DNA of 64,000 nucleotides from Multifurca ochricompacta. Lineage: Eukaryota > Basidiomycota > Agaricomycetes > Russulales > Russulaceae. The notes under the pieces are model-generated. The model was not told where the DNA came from, did not search any database, and saw only the letters and a list, made by a program, of their open reading frames with translations. Below are positions 22,151 through 34,256 of this stretch, piece by piece (positions within the stretch are counted from its first letter, which is position 1; the number at the start of each line of letters is the position of its first letter). Both the position numbers and the translations under genes were made by a program. The stretch lies in assembly GCA_022496185.1 (NCBI GenBank), contig WTXG01000001.1:2249630-2313629 (forward strand). Direction: 5' to 3'.

Positions 22151-24392
22151 TCATTGTTGGATTAGCCTCCCGCTTGACCAGTCTTTGAATGTTGTCGTCG
22201 TTTTGAGCCACTGCACAAGCTCCGCGCGCTGTACCTGAGTGCCCTTGTCTGCCGACTCGATTTTTGTCTTCTTCCCATCCACGAATTCCCACCGTTGCTC
22301 TTTGACAGTGACCAGCCCTGCATTGAGCTCGTCCCCACCGAGAATGATCGCATACGGCACCTCGTCCCGCTCACCAGCAGCGAATTGTGCATTCAGCTTC
22401 GGCTTGTTCTTCGCTAGGAAATCCGCCGCGATGCCTTGCGCACGTAGCTCCTGCACGAGCCCCATACGCTCTGGAAGTAACCCACCGCCCGCGGACAGCA
22501 CGTACGCGAACACCTCCTTGCTGCGCATACCGCGTTCGACCCACTTCGGCCAGAGCAGGGCAAAGATGCGATCCAACCCGATGCTGACACCTACACATGG
22601 CAGGCCAACGGCCTTCTTGCCGTCACCCGATGCGGCGGCAGCAAACATGCCCACAAGATCGTCGTACCGCCCACCGGCGGCTATCGAACCCACGCCGACT
22701 TGAGATTCGTCGATCTCCTCATCCTCGTCTGGGCCCCCTTTCTTACTCTTCTTTTTTGGCGCTGCTGCGGGTGTGGGAGGTGCTGGATCAAGGCCTTCCA
22801 CAGCATTGAAGCCAGGTGGCGCCGATGCCTCGACAATTGCTTCATAGATGAGACCGGTGTAGTAATCTAGTCCGCGTGCCAGCGACAGGTCAAACGAAAC
22901 CTGCCAAAAAAAGATTCAATCGATGCGATTTCAAGGTGTTCAAAAAGTCGAAATCACCCTGTCCGTTATTTTGTACGCGTCAAGAAAAGTGAACAGGATG
23001 TTTATCTCATCGAGACCCTGCTTTGCCTTCACATTGGCCGTGAGCGATGTATCCGCCAGCAGTCGATCGAGCAACGGTCTACTGCCTACTTCACGATCAG
23101 CAGGATCACGAAAGACAGTTACTCAGAGAGCAGCGCACCTTTGTGCTTCACATATTCGCCGATTTTGTCTGCCGTAGTGGGGTCAAGACCCTTCTCTTCT
23201 GTCATCTCCTTTTTCACCTCCGACCATGGCAACTATTCTTGGGTGTCAGAACTAGTCGTTATTCAGTTGGATGATCCTAAAAGTACCTTATCTAATTTGT
23301 CGACCGCAGATGATATTGGACGGATTTTCTCTGGTGGTACTCCGCAAACCTCGAAGATTCCATCGAGTATTTTTCTGTGATTAATCTGCACAGACAGTTT
23401 GAAATAAGTCAGGGATCAGGTAAGTAGGGGATCTAATAGATGCACTTTGATGGTAAATTCGCCGACTTCTAGTCGCGTGAGGATCGTACATAGCAAACTA
23501 AGCAGCTCTGCATCAGGGATCATCGGATCCCACTGGCCTGAAATGTCAAAATCCTGCTCGTGAAATCAATCAACACACCATATCCACACGCACACAAGAC
23601 CTCACCCAGGCCGTATGACAGCACGCACCGCTTGTGAGAACTCCCGCATGCGACCTTTTGACATGACGGGGTTGTCTCTCCGATACACCTTCCCGACCTG
23701 CCAAAGTTTGGATTGCGTATTGTTGGCGCCGCCCATGGCCAAATACCTTGCGAGCGGAACGGTGTGATCGTAACGTAGCGCGAGCTGCTCCCCACCTTGG
23801 TCCTCAAGATCGAAGATGAGCTTCGCGTCCTCGCCATACTTGCCAGCAAGGATATCCTTCCGCTCAAAGACGGGCGTGTCAAGCTGCGCGCCGCCGTACA
23901 ACACAAAACATTCCTTCACAATGCGCTCGACATAGTCACGACAAAACATTTCTCCGGGACCATAGTCGCGCGTGCCCTGGGGGGGGGGGGGGGGGGAAGG
24001 GGGGTGAGGAAGAGTTTCGTAAAGTGGCAAAAAATAAAAAATAAAAAAAGTAGAGAGAGCTGGAACGAGCCAGGCAGGGAGAGCGGTGTGCGTACCTTAG
24101 GCGTCTTGAGCAGCAACCGCTCCCTTTTCTTCGCATCCTTCCCACCTGGCTTGAGCGCAGCGAGATCCCTCTTAATTTCGCCCAAACGTTTGCGTGACTC
24201 CTCGAGCGCAGCAGGGTTTGAGTTCTCAATTCGTAGTTTGTTGAATATTTCTGTCTGCTTCACGAGCTCGGCATTGAGCGCGTCCGCTGGGGAGGCCATC
24301 GTACGAACTTGGGAGCTCGTGAAATGTATTTGGGAATGGAGAGATCGATAGGGCACACGGATAAGCCTGGGGAGTTGCCAATGGGCGAGCAT
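22151..24392 (-). CDS. HTS1: histidyl-tRNA synthetase, probable dual-localised form
   Basis: This class II enzyme charges tRNA-His. The N terminus ([19 protein letters not shown] onward) is a helical WHEP-like extension, joined across an intron to [20 protein letters not shown] (motif 1 region). Next come [27 protein letters not shown] (motif 2), the histidine-specific [25 protein letters not shown] and [13 protein letters not shown] (motif 3), then the anticodon-binding domain ending [11 protein letters not shown]. Between motif 3 pieces lies a Lys/Asp/Glu-rich insert. Two in-frame ATGs lie 31 codons apart: 24392 and 24299. The stretch between them is basic, hydroxylated and free of acidic residues, as in a mitochondrial presequence. 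One intron has an unbroken C18 tract directly before its AG (23979-23996). The exact ends of the middle introns (22900-23560) were not resolved. Confidence 0.93.
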
Positions 24393-24560
24393 GCACGCGC
24401 ACCGTCTAAATCAACCTTTTTTTTTCTAGTCTGACTCGATTCATGATTATCAGTAATTGTGGTGCGAGGCTAATCATTGAAAATATCTAAATCTAAGCAT
24501 AAGAAAGCATATCAAGTATCAAGCTCATTCATCCTCATTATACGTATCTAAATCTACTTA

Positions 24561-26429
24561 TTAAAACCTTTTCCCACTCGACCTCGGCGGGAGTGCGCTC
24601 CTCCAAACACCCCGAGCATCTTTTTTGCGCACCGTCAGGCATGCGATGCCCAGGTAATTCGTGATATCAGAAATGACCATTACGACGAAGCGTGCGTACG
24701 TCACAATCGCGACAGCCAGTATTACGAACACAAATTTCTCAGTGTTCACAGGTGAGTTTTGGATCAATGGTGGTCTGGCCATGCCAGATGTCAGCAATGC
24801 AGCTGCATGATAGATCTTGGGAAATCTCACCGCCCAATGAGGACTGGCATATTAGCGTCGACCGCACCAATGATAGTCCAGATGTACATTGAGTCCCACA
24901 ATGGAAAAGGTTGACTTGTGACATGAGCAAGTATCATTCGCCCAACGACGTGCGCGAATTGTAAACCCCAGGTGCAGAGGAACGGGACAAACGCCGGTGA
25001 GTTAATGATATCCGAGTTGCTCAAGGATGGGTGGTTCAGCCATGCGACATGTAGTAGTACCGATGCGGGGAATGGAAGAAGGTATAACAGGGGCTTTATC
25101 ACAGGTCCTCCCGACTCGCGGCGGGCCATAAATACATTGAAGTAGCTAGCCACACATCAGTGGAGGGTGAGACGCCAAAGATAAATACGTACCTCGTGAC
25201 AATGTTGAGTGCTAGGACAAATCCTGACAAAAACATGAAAGATACGTTCATGGCAATGTTGGGAACACGCGAGGCTATCCATTCGACGTTTTCTAGTCGA
25301 GTGAATGTCAAGATCTTTTGATCCCAGAAAGTGGGTCCTAAGCTAAGATCAACACCTAATCGTAAATGGCGGTTAAAGACTCACCATAGAAGCCAGTTAT
25401 CATAAACATTGCGACAATCGCAAGGATACCCTCAACGGGACCGGAGAAAACTCCGAGGTATAATTGGCCTAAATTTGGCGTCAAGAACGAGAATAAACAT
25501 GAAGAAGGCATAAATATATCACAGACCGGTGTGATATTCCTCCCAGGTGGTTAAATAAAAGTTTGCAAGCGTGCCAACTTGTGAAGCAAAAGTCCACCAC
25601 GACCGACCAAGATTTAGTGCGTGACATGCGAGGATACATTCAAGCTACATTTCGTGTCAATAAGGAGCAGTTCGATGGAAAAATCAGACGCGCTCACAGT
25701 GGTATTGAGGGCATCGCATCCTAGACCAAAGTGAGTCAAGGCAATTGAATGTTAAGAAGAACTAGCACGCACCGTGATCGAACATCTCGCCCAGGGGACC
25801 TGCCATGCCAGTCCGACGAGCTTGCTTTCTATTTAACCCCCACTACATCAGCCCACGTCATCTTGTCCAGATGCCGAGAAGACAGACACACCCATCTATC
25901 GCGTCAAAAGTCTGATACAAGAATAGCCCAATTCCCCATCTGCACGTATGACGTGTCAGCATCAGCCTTGCATCTACAAGTCCACGAAACAAAGTGAAAA
26001 TGATGCCGAGCACGTACGTAAAATACACCCAATTTGGTGGGCCAGTCGCACCTCCCTTTTCCGTAAGGTACATGGGATCATAGTATGCCAACGTGGCAAA
26101 ATTGAACAGTACGATAGAGAGCCCGGACAACGTGATCTACAACCCGCCGATTTGTTTGTTTTCGTATATATTCGAGGCGTGTGTGTATATGAACTGCGAG
26201 CCAAGATGCGTACCATGTTCGGTGCGACCCATACGGGCCAGAGAGTGACGAACCAGGACCAGAATGGGTTCAACACATAATTCGAGAGGAAGGACCTGTT
26301 CGTTCGTTGGCACGGTCAGTAGACTGCTCCTATACAAATGTGTAGTATGAAAGGACAACCGCACTTGTCTACGCCTCTGTATCTGTAGTTGCGGAGTCCA
26401 CTGAGGGCATGACGTGGTATATATCCCAT
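24561..26429 (-). CDS. sn-1,2-diacylglycerol choline/ethanolamine phosphotransferase (EPT1/CPT1 family)
   Basis: The enzyme transfers phosphocholine or phosphoethanolamine from the CDP-alcohol to diacylglycerol in the last Kennedy-pathway step, in ER/Golgi membranes. The start MGYIPRHALSGLRNYRYRGV and the following NPFWSWFVTLWPVWVAPNM are family-typical. The CDP-alcohol phosphotransferase signature DGxxARx8-9GxxxDxxxD is complete across exons (DG, KQAR, GEMFDHGCD, about 25690-25880). About eight hydrophobic segments follow, including LSGFVLALNIV and FPASVLLHVAWL. The protein ends DARGVWRSALPPRSSGKRF. Introns are short (about 50-60 bp) and the joins checked around the active site are in phase. 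Choline versus ethanolamine preference cannot be read from sequence. Confidence 0.92.
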
Positions 26430-26680
26430 TGGAGTGGAGGGGGGGGAGGGGTCGACAAAGTGATGAGCAGAGATAGGAAGCGAATTAGAGAGATTAGAGA
26501 AGGAAAACAAAGTGGGCGTCCATAAAATTTGTGGGTATATAGAGTTGAAGACAATGAATTGAATGTGATTGACCAGATCAGGGCTCTGTCTTCCGGTCGA
26601 GAACACATATATAATGGCACGTGCGTCGTTTTACTTATATCATCTCCAAACTCGTATCATCAATTTATTAAATACAAATC

Positions 26681-29600
26681 TCAGAACCCCAATTGTGCTA
26701 CGAAATCATGCCAAGACGCGTCCAGAATATACGGTTGTTGAGACGTAACTGTCGCGACAGGCACCTGTTGCTGTTGCCCCACTCCAAAGTCCTCCTCACC
26801 TGGGAAAGCCGTATTGGGAGTCGAGGCTCCCGAGCACACCATCTCCACTTGCTGAACAAGCTGTGGATCCGGTGGTGTGTATGAATCTACTGGTCTGTAT
26901 TGGGAGGCAGTTGGGGCATCGAGCCCGCTGATCACCCGATAATCGGTTGCGAGATGTTCACTCATGGCAAGCGTCGTAGGTGCAGCCTGCACGTGCCACG
27001 TCATGCCAGAAAGCCGGTCGAGTTCTTCTACTCGTAATGGCGTGTGCGATTCGTCTGAGTTCCTCACCTTCCCCACCGCCACCGCCTCACGGGCCTCGCG
27101 TTGCAAGTTGCGTACGGCTTCCTGTAAATGGTGCTTTCGTCAGTGCGGGGATTGAGAAGTAAAACATGGCTCACCATATTTTCGGATAGATGGATACTAC
27201 CACTTTCGATACCCGTCTCAAACAATGCGACGGCCTTGCTGAGCACATCAAGAGCAGGCGCCGCCAAGTTGGACTTGGGCGCTGAACATACAAGTAGGCA
27301 CATCACAATCTGCGAGGTGTGCTGTAGCAAACTACCCCAAAAAGAACACCCCAAGAGAAAGACTACGTGCCACTACAGAAAGCACTTTGGAACTTGCAAA
27401 GTTTGTGCGAAAGAATTGGAAGTTCGGCGGGCAGGCTTGACAGGTTTTCGAGCAACCTTCGACAAGGCGGAATGCTGACCGGTAGAGGGCCATGACCGAA
27501 AGACCATATCTATGCCTGAGCGGGTCAAGCGGATTCTCGCGAAGCGCCTGCGCGAAATATGCGCGGTGAATGTTCAGAAGTGCTACACAAGGTTCCAGTA
27601 GCCGCGCCTATGATTCAACAGCAGTTGCTCACCCCATTCCTTGTTGGAAAGTACAACCCAACGCTTGATCCAAAGTAGACTGTCTGACGGCTCTTGACCG
27701 GTCCACTGAAGTCTTAGATGGGCGGGTACAGCAAAGTCTCTTAACTTCCTATCGAGGTCGAGGATGGCTGCATATGGGGGTGGTCGTGAGGTGAAGGCTG
27801 TGGCCATTACCTGGGACAACAATTTGATGAACTCATAATTCCAACGTTGGTCTTGGAAAAAAATCAGTGATAACGCTCGCTCGTGGAAGTGAGAAAAGAA
27901 CATACATCCCATAGTCTTTTCACTATCATTGCTTATCTGCTCTTCGTCATCGTCGGGAAGATCGCAATCGACGAAGCTCAGTGATGTACTCGGTGGCCGA
28001 CCTGATGTGAAACTCTAGGTTTCGGTGCTAAAGTCATTCGTTTACAACCTGAACAAAACCCAGAACTTACGGCCCATACGTCGGAAGAAAACAGATGCCA
28101 GAAAACCCGGTCGCGTCGCTTGATCTCATCCTGCTTGAGCCTGAATCTCGCGCCTCCAAGGTCTGGTATGAAATCGTTGAGCGCGAAGAAGTACGATCGG
28201 AACCCCACCCCCCTACTCACGAAGACCGATCTGGCTTAGAGGTGAGCGACACCTGTCAAGCAAAACCGAGCGGGTATACAAAACTCACACTATGCGCTAG
28301 TTTCATGGCCATCCCAATGTACATCCACGCCCTGGCACAACCAGTTGGATCGATATGGACGTCACTCAGAACCAGGTACTCGGCCATGTAGACCTGCATG
28401 GCTTAGGGCCCCACATGCTGCTGCGTCGAGGAAACCACGCACGATCGTCTGCACGGCGGTGACGGTGGTCGTTGTTACTGGGGAATCGAAAGTTAACGCT
28501 ACGCGGGATAGCACAAAATAGTCCTGCGAGTCCACGGTATAGTTGTCTTCACCGTACAGCAGCCTCGACAGCGCAAGCACGATAAAAAGAAGGCCAAGGT
28601 GATGTGCGGCAGGTTCTGGGTCCGCACTCCTGCGAAACAGTTTAATAAGCAGGTGCGCATTAAGCCAAATATATAAAACTTTGGCACGCAACTTATCGTG
28701 ATATACGGTTTCAAGAACGTGCAATAACTCCTCCCGTGTCAAAGAAGAGGTCCTATCCCACCTCCGTTGATATTGACGAGCAACAAGCCAATTGGTAGAA
28801 GCACGTACATATACGATGAGTAATTCAAGAACAACTCGCATGCTCCCCGTGCGTCTTCAAAGGGAGGCAAATGCCCATACACCATCTGACGAATCTCTGG
28901 AGCGATCAACTCCGGAGATGCCTCTGGAAAAGGAACCAATAAGATACGCTCGCTCAATCGCGTATGTTGAAAATAAGACGCCTCGGGGCCTTGGCGGACA
29001 GCTCGGAAGAGAAACTGTACGCGGCCAAATGAAGTTTTCGTCCGGTCGTACATTTAGTGGCTATTTAACTCACTTCTCCCCTCGCCGTCGCTCCATAAAA
29101 GCGCGAATCACCTCGGGTACCGATGCTCAGCGTACCTGGGTGTCTTTTGAGTCCCCCCGTGCCCGTCCAGAAAGAGAGATAACGGTCACGTACCAAAGGA
29201 ATTGAAAACGTCGTCCCCGTAAACGGACGAATCAGCCTCCATCGGCGATGGGGTTGGGAGAACAGGGGTGTCAGAATTGGACGAGCCTGGCGCTGACACG
29301 TCCCTATCGCTGAGGAGCGGGTGCCTTTCCTTCGAAATGGTAGCATAAACTGTACTGAGGCCCTGTTCGAGCTCGAGAATGCGGTGCGACATGTGCTCGA
29401 TCTGCGCGTGTAGCTGCTCGGTATTCGCCAGGACAAACCTTATATGTGTCAGCCTTGGGGGGAGGGGGAATCGAGCCAAATGTTATTCCACTGACCTGTT
29501 GTTCGTGCGTCCCGTTGCGAGAGAGCCTGGTTAAGAAGTGTCAGTACACAGAGAGATGGAAGGGGGCGTTGTGACGGCGAACCATTGGGGCAGATCGCTG

Positions 29601-29988
29601 CGCACCCACGTTTGGTGCACGTCTCACAGGGGACCTACAGTATGTAGGACGATAATACAAGCCAAGCGACAGGTTTGCTCCACTCTCGAATGCCTAAAGA
29701 TGAACACACAGACCTTTCGATCACACTTCAACTTAAGCCTGACAAGTGCACTGAGTGAGAAAACCGACAGGCGACGTCGAGCCAAGGCACGCACCGCCGG
29801 CATTCCGCACATGACACGGGGACACGCCCTGGCTTGCGGCGCTGTCTCGGTGGGGGTGGGGATCCGTCCCCGAGGGCGATCCTGAGCCCTGCACATCCGA
29901 TGGGCGCACTGTATACACTGAGGAGAGGACAAAGCGGAGAGGTTGGTGGAAGTTTATTGGCCCCATTGAAAGGAGTTGTATACTTCAC
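26681..29988 (-). CDS. Zn(II)2Cys6 transcription factor with fungal-specific TF domain
   Basis: A binuclear zinc cluster sits at the N terminus: CAEC, RRLKLKC, DRKVPC, ETC, then TKRGCAAIC. It is spread over three exons, the middle one only 25 nt (29714-29738). A leucine-zipper-like linker follows (IEHMSHRILELEQGLSTVYA), then a Ser/Pro-rich spacer and the fungal TF middle-homology domain: VYGHLPPFEDARGACELFLN, LGLLFIVLALSRLLYG, FVLSRVALTFDSP, FWHLFSSDVWA, SGRPPS and LSFVDCDLPDDDEEQ. The C terminus is Gln-rich with QQQQ (about 26760). Many short introns are present. The start at 29988 is the first in-frame ATG of an open stretch before the zinc cluster; a shorter start or a leader intron is possible. 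Target genes cannot be inferred. Confidence 0.85.
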
Positions 29989-30327
29989 CGCTCGTCAACG
30001 TGCAGTTGGCCCGTCTGAAATCGGGGGAGGGAATGGGTGATACAAAAGATAGTACAAGTACAAAGAACAATCAGCTGTTGAGACGTGCCCCGCTCATTGC
30101 GCGCACCACGCCGAGATAGAGATAGATGAAGGCAGATGAGCCAGTAGCCAGCCAGTAAGCAACACCCGCTTCGGTCATGGAAGCTATGAGCGCTGAGGTT
30201 ACATGCTTCTTGAGGCACATGGTCATTGGAAATTGGTAAGAGACTACTTATGAATGGTTTGTAAAGTAACTAAAAACTAATTGTACAAGCTGTGGGCAAC
30301 CCAGGAACTATTAGTCGGACTCATCCG

Positions 30328-32411
30328 TCAATCTACCCACTCAAAGTCCAGGTGTTCAAACTTGGCCTTGGGCATGTACTTCCCGTTTTTCAAGCCTTCC
30401 GCCTCCATCCTAATCTTTACAGAACGATGGACGAAGACTTTATCATCCTTCTCACGAAGTGGTTTTGGAACCTTGCGTGGGCCACCCATGTTCACCCTGG
30501 AAGGTCACGGCCACATAAATACAATTGAAAAATTAGTAAACGTGAATTATGAAACACGCACTTCCAATGGCTCTTCCACGAGGCGTCTCTTCGGTTCTGC
30601 ACATTATGGCGTATGGGAAGTACTTCAAGAATCCACCAGGACTTTTTATTTTTAACTCATCATATATCAAACTGAGCGCATCGGCAAGTTCCTCATCCTC
30701 TTCTGTTTTGAATGTAGCGGCCGCATTTGGAGAGGCTTGCACTTGGTCGGTAAGGGTACTGTCGGTTGGTTCCAAAGCATGAGCAGTGGCCGCCGCGACT
30801 TCAACAATAGCAAGAGATGGTTTCAAAGCAGGCGGCCTTGTGGCTGCTACGAAGGGAAAGAGTGTGTCGGGATCCATGCCTATATCCTTAAAAGCGTCGC
30901 GGTGAAACTGAATTCCGGTATCAACAAGGAAGCATTGGCGGATCATCCATCGAAGTGGAATTCTGGCCAAGCTATTTCGCGTACCATTCGGTACCGAACC
31001 ACCGCCGACGTCTACAAAACACATCAGGATCGTGGGTACTGCTCCGACACTAAAAAGAGGTACCGCAGTGACACCCAGCAAACCAGACTTCAAGTACATC
31101 AGTCTCCCACGGACCGTCGTTGAATTCCTCCTCAGTGTGCTTGTGATCTTTGTGATGACGTTTGTGGCCGCTGTGATAATGGGGGTGGCGCTGATTTGAC
31201 CGCGGCATCTCTCCAAGCTTCGTGCCCTTGGTGTCATTTGGGCCTTGCACGTGCCAATGGTTAGCCTTGAATTTAGCACGGCGTTCATCAAGAGAAATGG
31301 CATGACGGAAATAGCGGACGGCAGTATTAGAAGCTGTAAATGGGAGGGTGCGGGGGATAAGTCCAACAGAGCAAACGGTATCCCTGCCTCACTCGTGAAT
31401 TTTCAACCCTTTTGGTAAATGAGACAAACGTACCACACGCCGACGAACTCTATTTCGACGTCTACTGAGAAAGATTTTTTGAACACGGTACTTTGAGACC
31501 AACCGACTTCGTCATCACGAGTGAACATCTTATATGCAAAAGGAATCTGTTGGTGGTTGCCCGCGGGAAGCAAGCCAACCTGTTTCGCAGCAGACCGAAT
31601 TATGAACTACTCAAATGGTGATGCCAGCGGGTGCCGACCTTGTGAATCATACCCGCTACGCTCGAGCGGTGTATGCACCACGCGAAAAACCGAAAATGCA
31701 TATCTTGTCCTCTGCGTGATCTAGCAAACGAACGTGAGAGTCAAAAAAGGAAACTTCCATTAAAGACGCACATTGCTCCATCAGGAACTCGTATCCCCCT
31801 GTCGGAAGATTAATTAAATCGTGAGTGAGTAAAATTGGTCACACGTCACCCATAACATGCGCGTCAAGGTGATTTCCGATGGCCATATCGATAGACTTCT
31901 GAATTCTTGCCATCAAGGGGGTCGCAACCTCTGGAATGGTATACGTCCCGATGCCAGCCTGAAGAAGCCACGTCTAAAAATGCCGTTTTAAACAACAGAT
32001 GAGGCAACTGCAAACCTGATAGTAGACTAATTGTTGACTCTTATCATCCTTCTTGAGCATTGAGAAGAACTGTATGATATTCGAATTCTGTATGTAGTGA
32101 AGAATTTTCGATCAGGGAGGAACGCGAATGGGGGACGGGGGGCAAAGGAATAAAGGAATATATGCGCATACATCTGCGTCAAATTGATCGCCAGTCCCGT
32201 CAAAGCACAGAACAAGAGTGCGCGCTTCATGAGACGGTGGTATCACGGACGAGTCATAGGCCCCGGGGCCTGCAGACGGGGGAGTACGTGAACCGTCTGA
32301 TGAATACAGTGCGGGACTCTTAGACTGAGTCTGGATAGGAACGGGCGGGAGACGAGTCGTCTTGGAGGCGGTCGAAGGCTCGCTTTGGGGCTTGGCTATG
32401 GGATTAGACAT
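30328..32411 (-). CDS. DUF2235 alpha/beta-hydrolase-like protein (frame break after the nucleophile motif)
   Basis: DUF2235 proteins share a serine-hydrolase fold, seen also in bacterial T6SS phospholipase effectors; the fungal substrates are unknown. After a Pro/Ser-rich N terminus the signature RTLVLCFDGTGDQFDAD appears, then YYQAGIGTYT, IDMAIGNHLDAHVM, GYEFLMEQ, the nucleophile elbow FGFSRGAYTAR (about 31680-31700), and later WFAGCHCDVGGGSVPNGTRN with SLARIPLRWMIRQCF. A His-rich loop (SGHKRHHKDHKH) lies before the GGG block. The last exon ends KFEHLDFEWVD with a stop at 30328-30330. Directly after TAR the frame runs into TAG and the expected continuation (GMIHKVG) is one base out, so the reading frame as given is broken at about 31663-31670. 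Confidence 0.8.
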
Positions 32412-33338
32412 GTGGGGGTCGAGAGGAGAGAGAAAAAGTTAACGTAGGACGCTGAGAGGACTATGCTCTGTTATATAAATAAATGAAAGGAGGCGAAGCA
32501 TGGTGGAGTGTTCGGCTATAGCAAGCGGATTGTCCATGTCCCGTATCGTATCAAGACAGAATTGACAGGATGAATGGATACGTCTTGGGTCTTGGGTCTT
32601 GCAATACCAGATCACAGGTCACTAGTGGGTCACCCCCATCCCCGGCTGTCAGACTGACCCGTTCCGCAACTCAATCGAAGAATTGAGACATCAAACGGCT
32701 TCGAGAAGTCTTGGGAGGTCTTGGGGGGCTCATCAAAAAGGGAAAAGACAGGAATCAAACATTTGCCGGACGCTCATAGATTAGAGCCACTGCCACAGGA
32801 GTCTCCAACTCCAACTCAACTAAATATATCCTAGACCGGTAAAGGAAAGTAATAGCCGTTAGTCCGTCATAGAGAACTACGAAACTACGGCCGGTGACAG
32901 ACCTAGAAGCAGTGACCGGATCTTGATGGCATGGGAAACATAAACCAGCCAATATGACCCGGCCGCCAGCTCAATTTCCTCGGTTTGTGCCGTGATTTGT
33001 AAGTAAAATATACATAGTGCCACACAGAGACCTCAGAGACTCTATTTTTTCACTGTTTGTATTGATTTTTGTTTGGAAAGACTGTACACCAACTGTTGTT
33101 CTCCTCATATTCAGTGCTCATGTTTCCTTCCCATGCCACAAGGAAACCAACACAAACCCTTGCATGTGTAGTTCAGGAAAGCTTTTTCTTGCTCTCAAGT
33201 GATATATTTTCCAGCTCCTGATGAGGACCTTTATCCACTGGTTGAGTATTACTGGCATGTAGGGTTTTCAGATCAGAGCATTCATCAGGAAAATGACATT
33301 TGCTAGAATGACTAGAATGGCTAGGGTGCCAGATTGTA
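32412..33338. other. gene-transposon boundary, nothing recognised
   Basis: This 0.9 kb holds the upstream region of the DUF2235 gene (a short TATATAAATAAAT stretch at about 32471-32484 could be its TATA region on the minus strand) and AT-richer sequence approaching the first transposon. I see no exon or RNA gene. Confidence 0.5.
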
Positions 33339-33340
33339 TA

Positions 33341-34255
33341 CAGTAACCCACAAAACTGTTCCAATGTTTGGCCATCCTGAAGAGATTGACCTACCACACA
33401 ATGAGAATAATTTCCAAAATTAGTAGAAATTGGTAGAGGATAGTGTAGCATCTAAGCTTCAATTAGAGCCTATAATAATGTCAATTGAGGCAGTGGTTCA
33501 TGATATATAAAATGTTTTGTGAGGCATTATCATTGGAACAGTTTTGTGGCCAACATGTGAGATGACAAAACTGGTATCTGGTGGTCATGGGAATGCATTG
33601 ACAGTCATGTGACAATGTTTAATAAGTTGAACACACACCAAATAATCATCAACAACACTTGCTTCTTACCATGCATGCCCTCTCTGCTGCCAAAAGGACT
33701 CACATCATCTCCCTCCTCACTTCAGGCAAATCTGCCCATAAAGTGTCAACTATGACTGGCCATGGCACTATTATCATCTCAAGATGGGTCATAAATACTG
33801 CCCTTACCATCCTAAGTCAAATGGAGGGAGACCAAGGAAGCTGACAGAGAGAAATGCTCAGCATGCTGTTTGCCTTATCTCCTCTGGCAGGGCAGACACA
33901 GATGTGGAAGTGACTAGAGCACTTCAGAAGTTGTTAATGGGTTCCTCTATCAACATAATATGCCCATCCATCCTCCCATCAAATTTTCAAGCCATAACTG
34001 GCCCCTCCCATATCATACACCCCCATTCCATCATAAGTGCAATAGGCCACAAAACCAATCCAATGACATTGCTACACAAACCATTTTATATATCATGAAC
34101 CACTGACTCAATTGACATCAGTATAGGCTCTAAGTGACACTTAGATGATACAATATCATCTACCAATTTCTACTAAATTTGGAAATTATTCCTATGGTGT
34201 GGTTGGTCAATCTCTTCAGGATGGTTAAACATTGGAATGGTTTTGTGGGTTACTG
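33341..34255. mobile_element. Tc1/mariner-type element with long inverted termini, internally deleted
   Basis: Termini CAGTAACCCACAAAAC (left) and its complement (right) are bounded on both sides by TA (33339-33340 and 34256-34257), the Tc1/mariner target duplication. The inverted similarity continues inward for more than 200 bp and includes CAGTGGTTCATGATATATAA near 33491 and its complement ending at 34105. Inside, the plus strand encodes a transposase DNA-binding region: SAAKRTHIISLLTSGKSAHK (first helix-turn-helix) and GGRPRKLTERNAQHAVCLI (GRPR-type hook and second domain), in two frames. The DDE catalytic part is absent, so the 915-bp element is non-autonomous. Confidence 0.75.
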
Positions 34256-34256
34256 T

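Noticed and set aside
26681..32411. Transcription factor, phosphotransferase and hydrolase as a secondary-metabolite or lipid gene cluster
   Set aside because: No backbone enzyme, transporter or shared promoter motif; the neighbours are ordinary housekeeping genes in mixed orientations.
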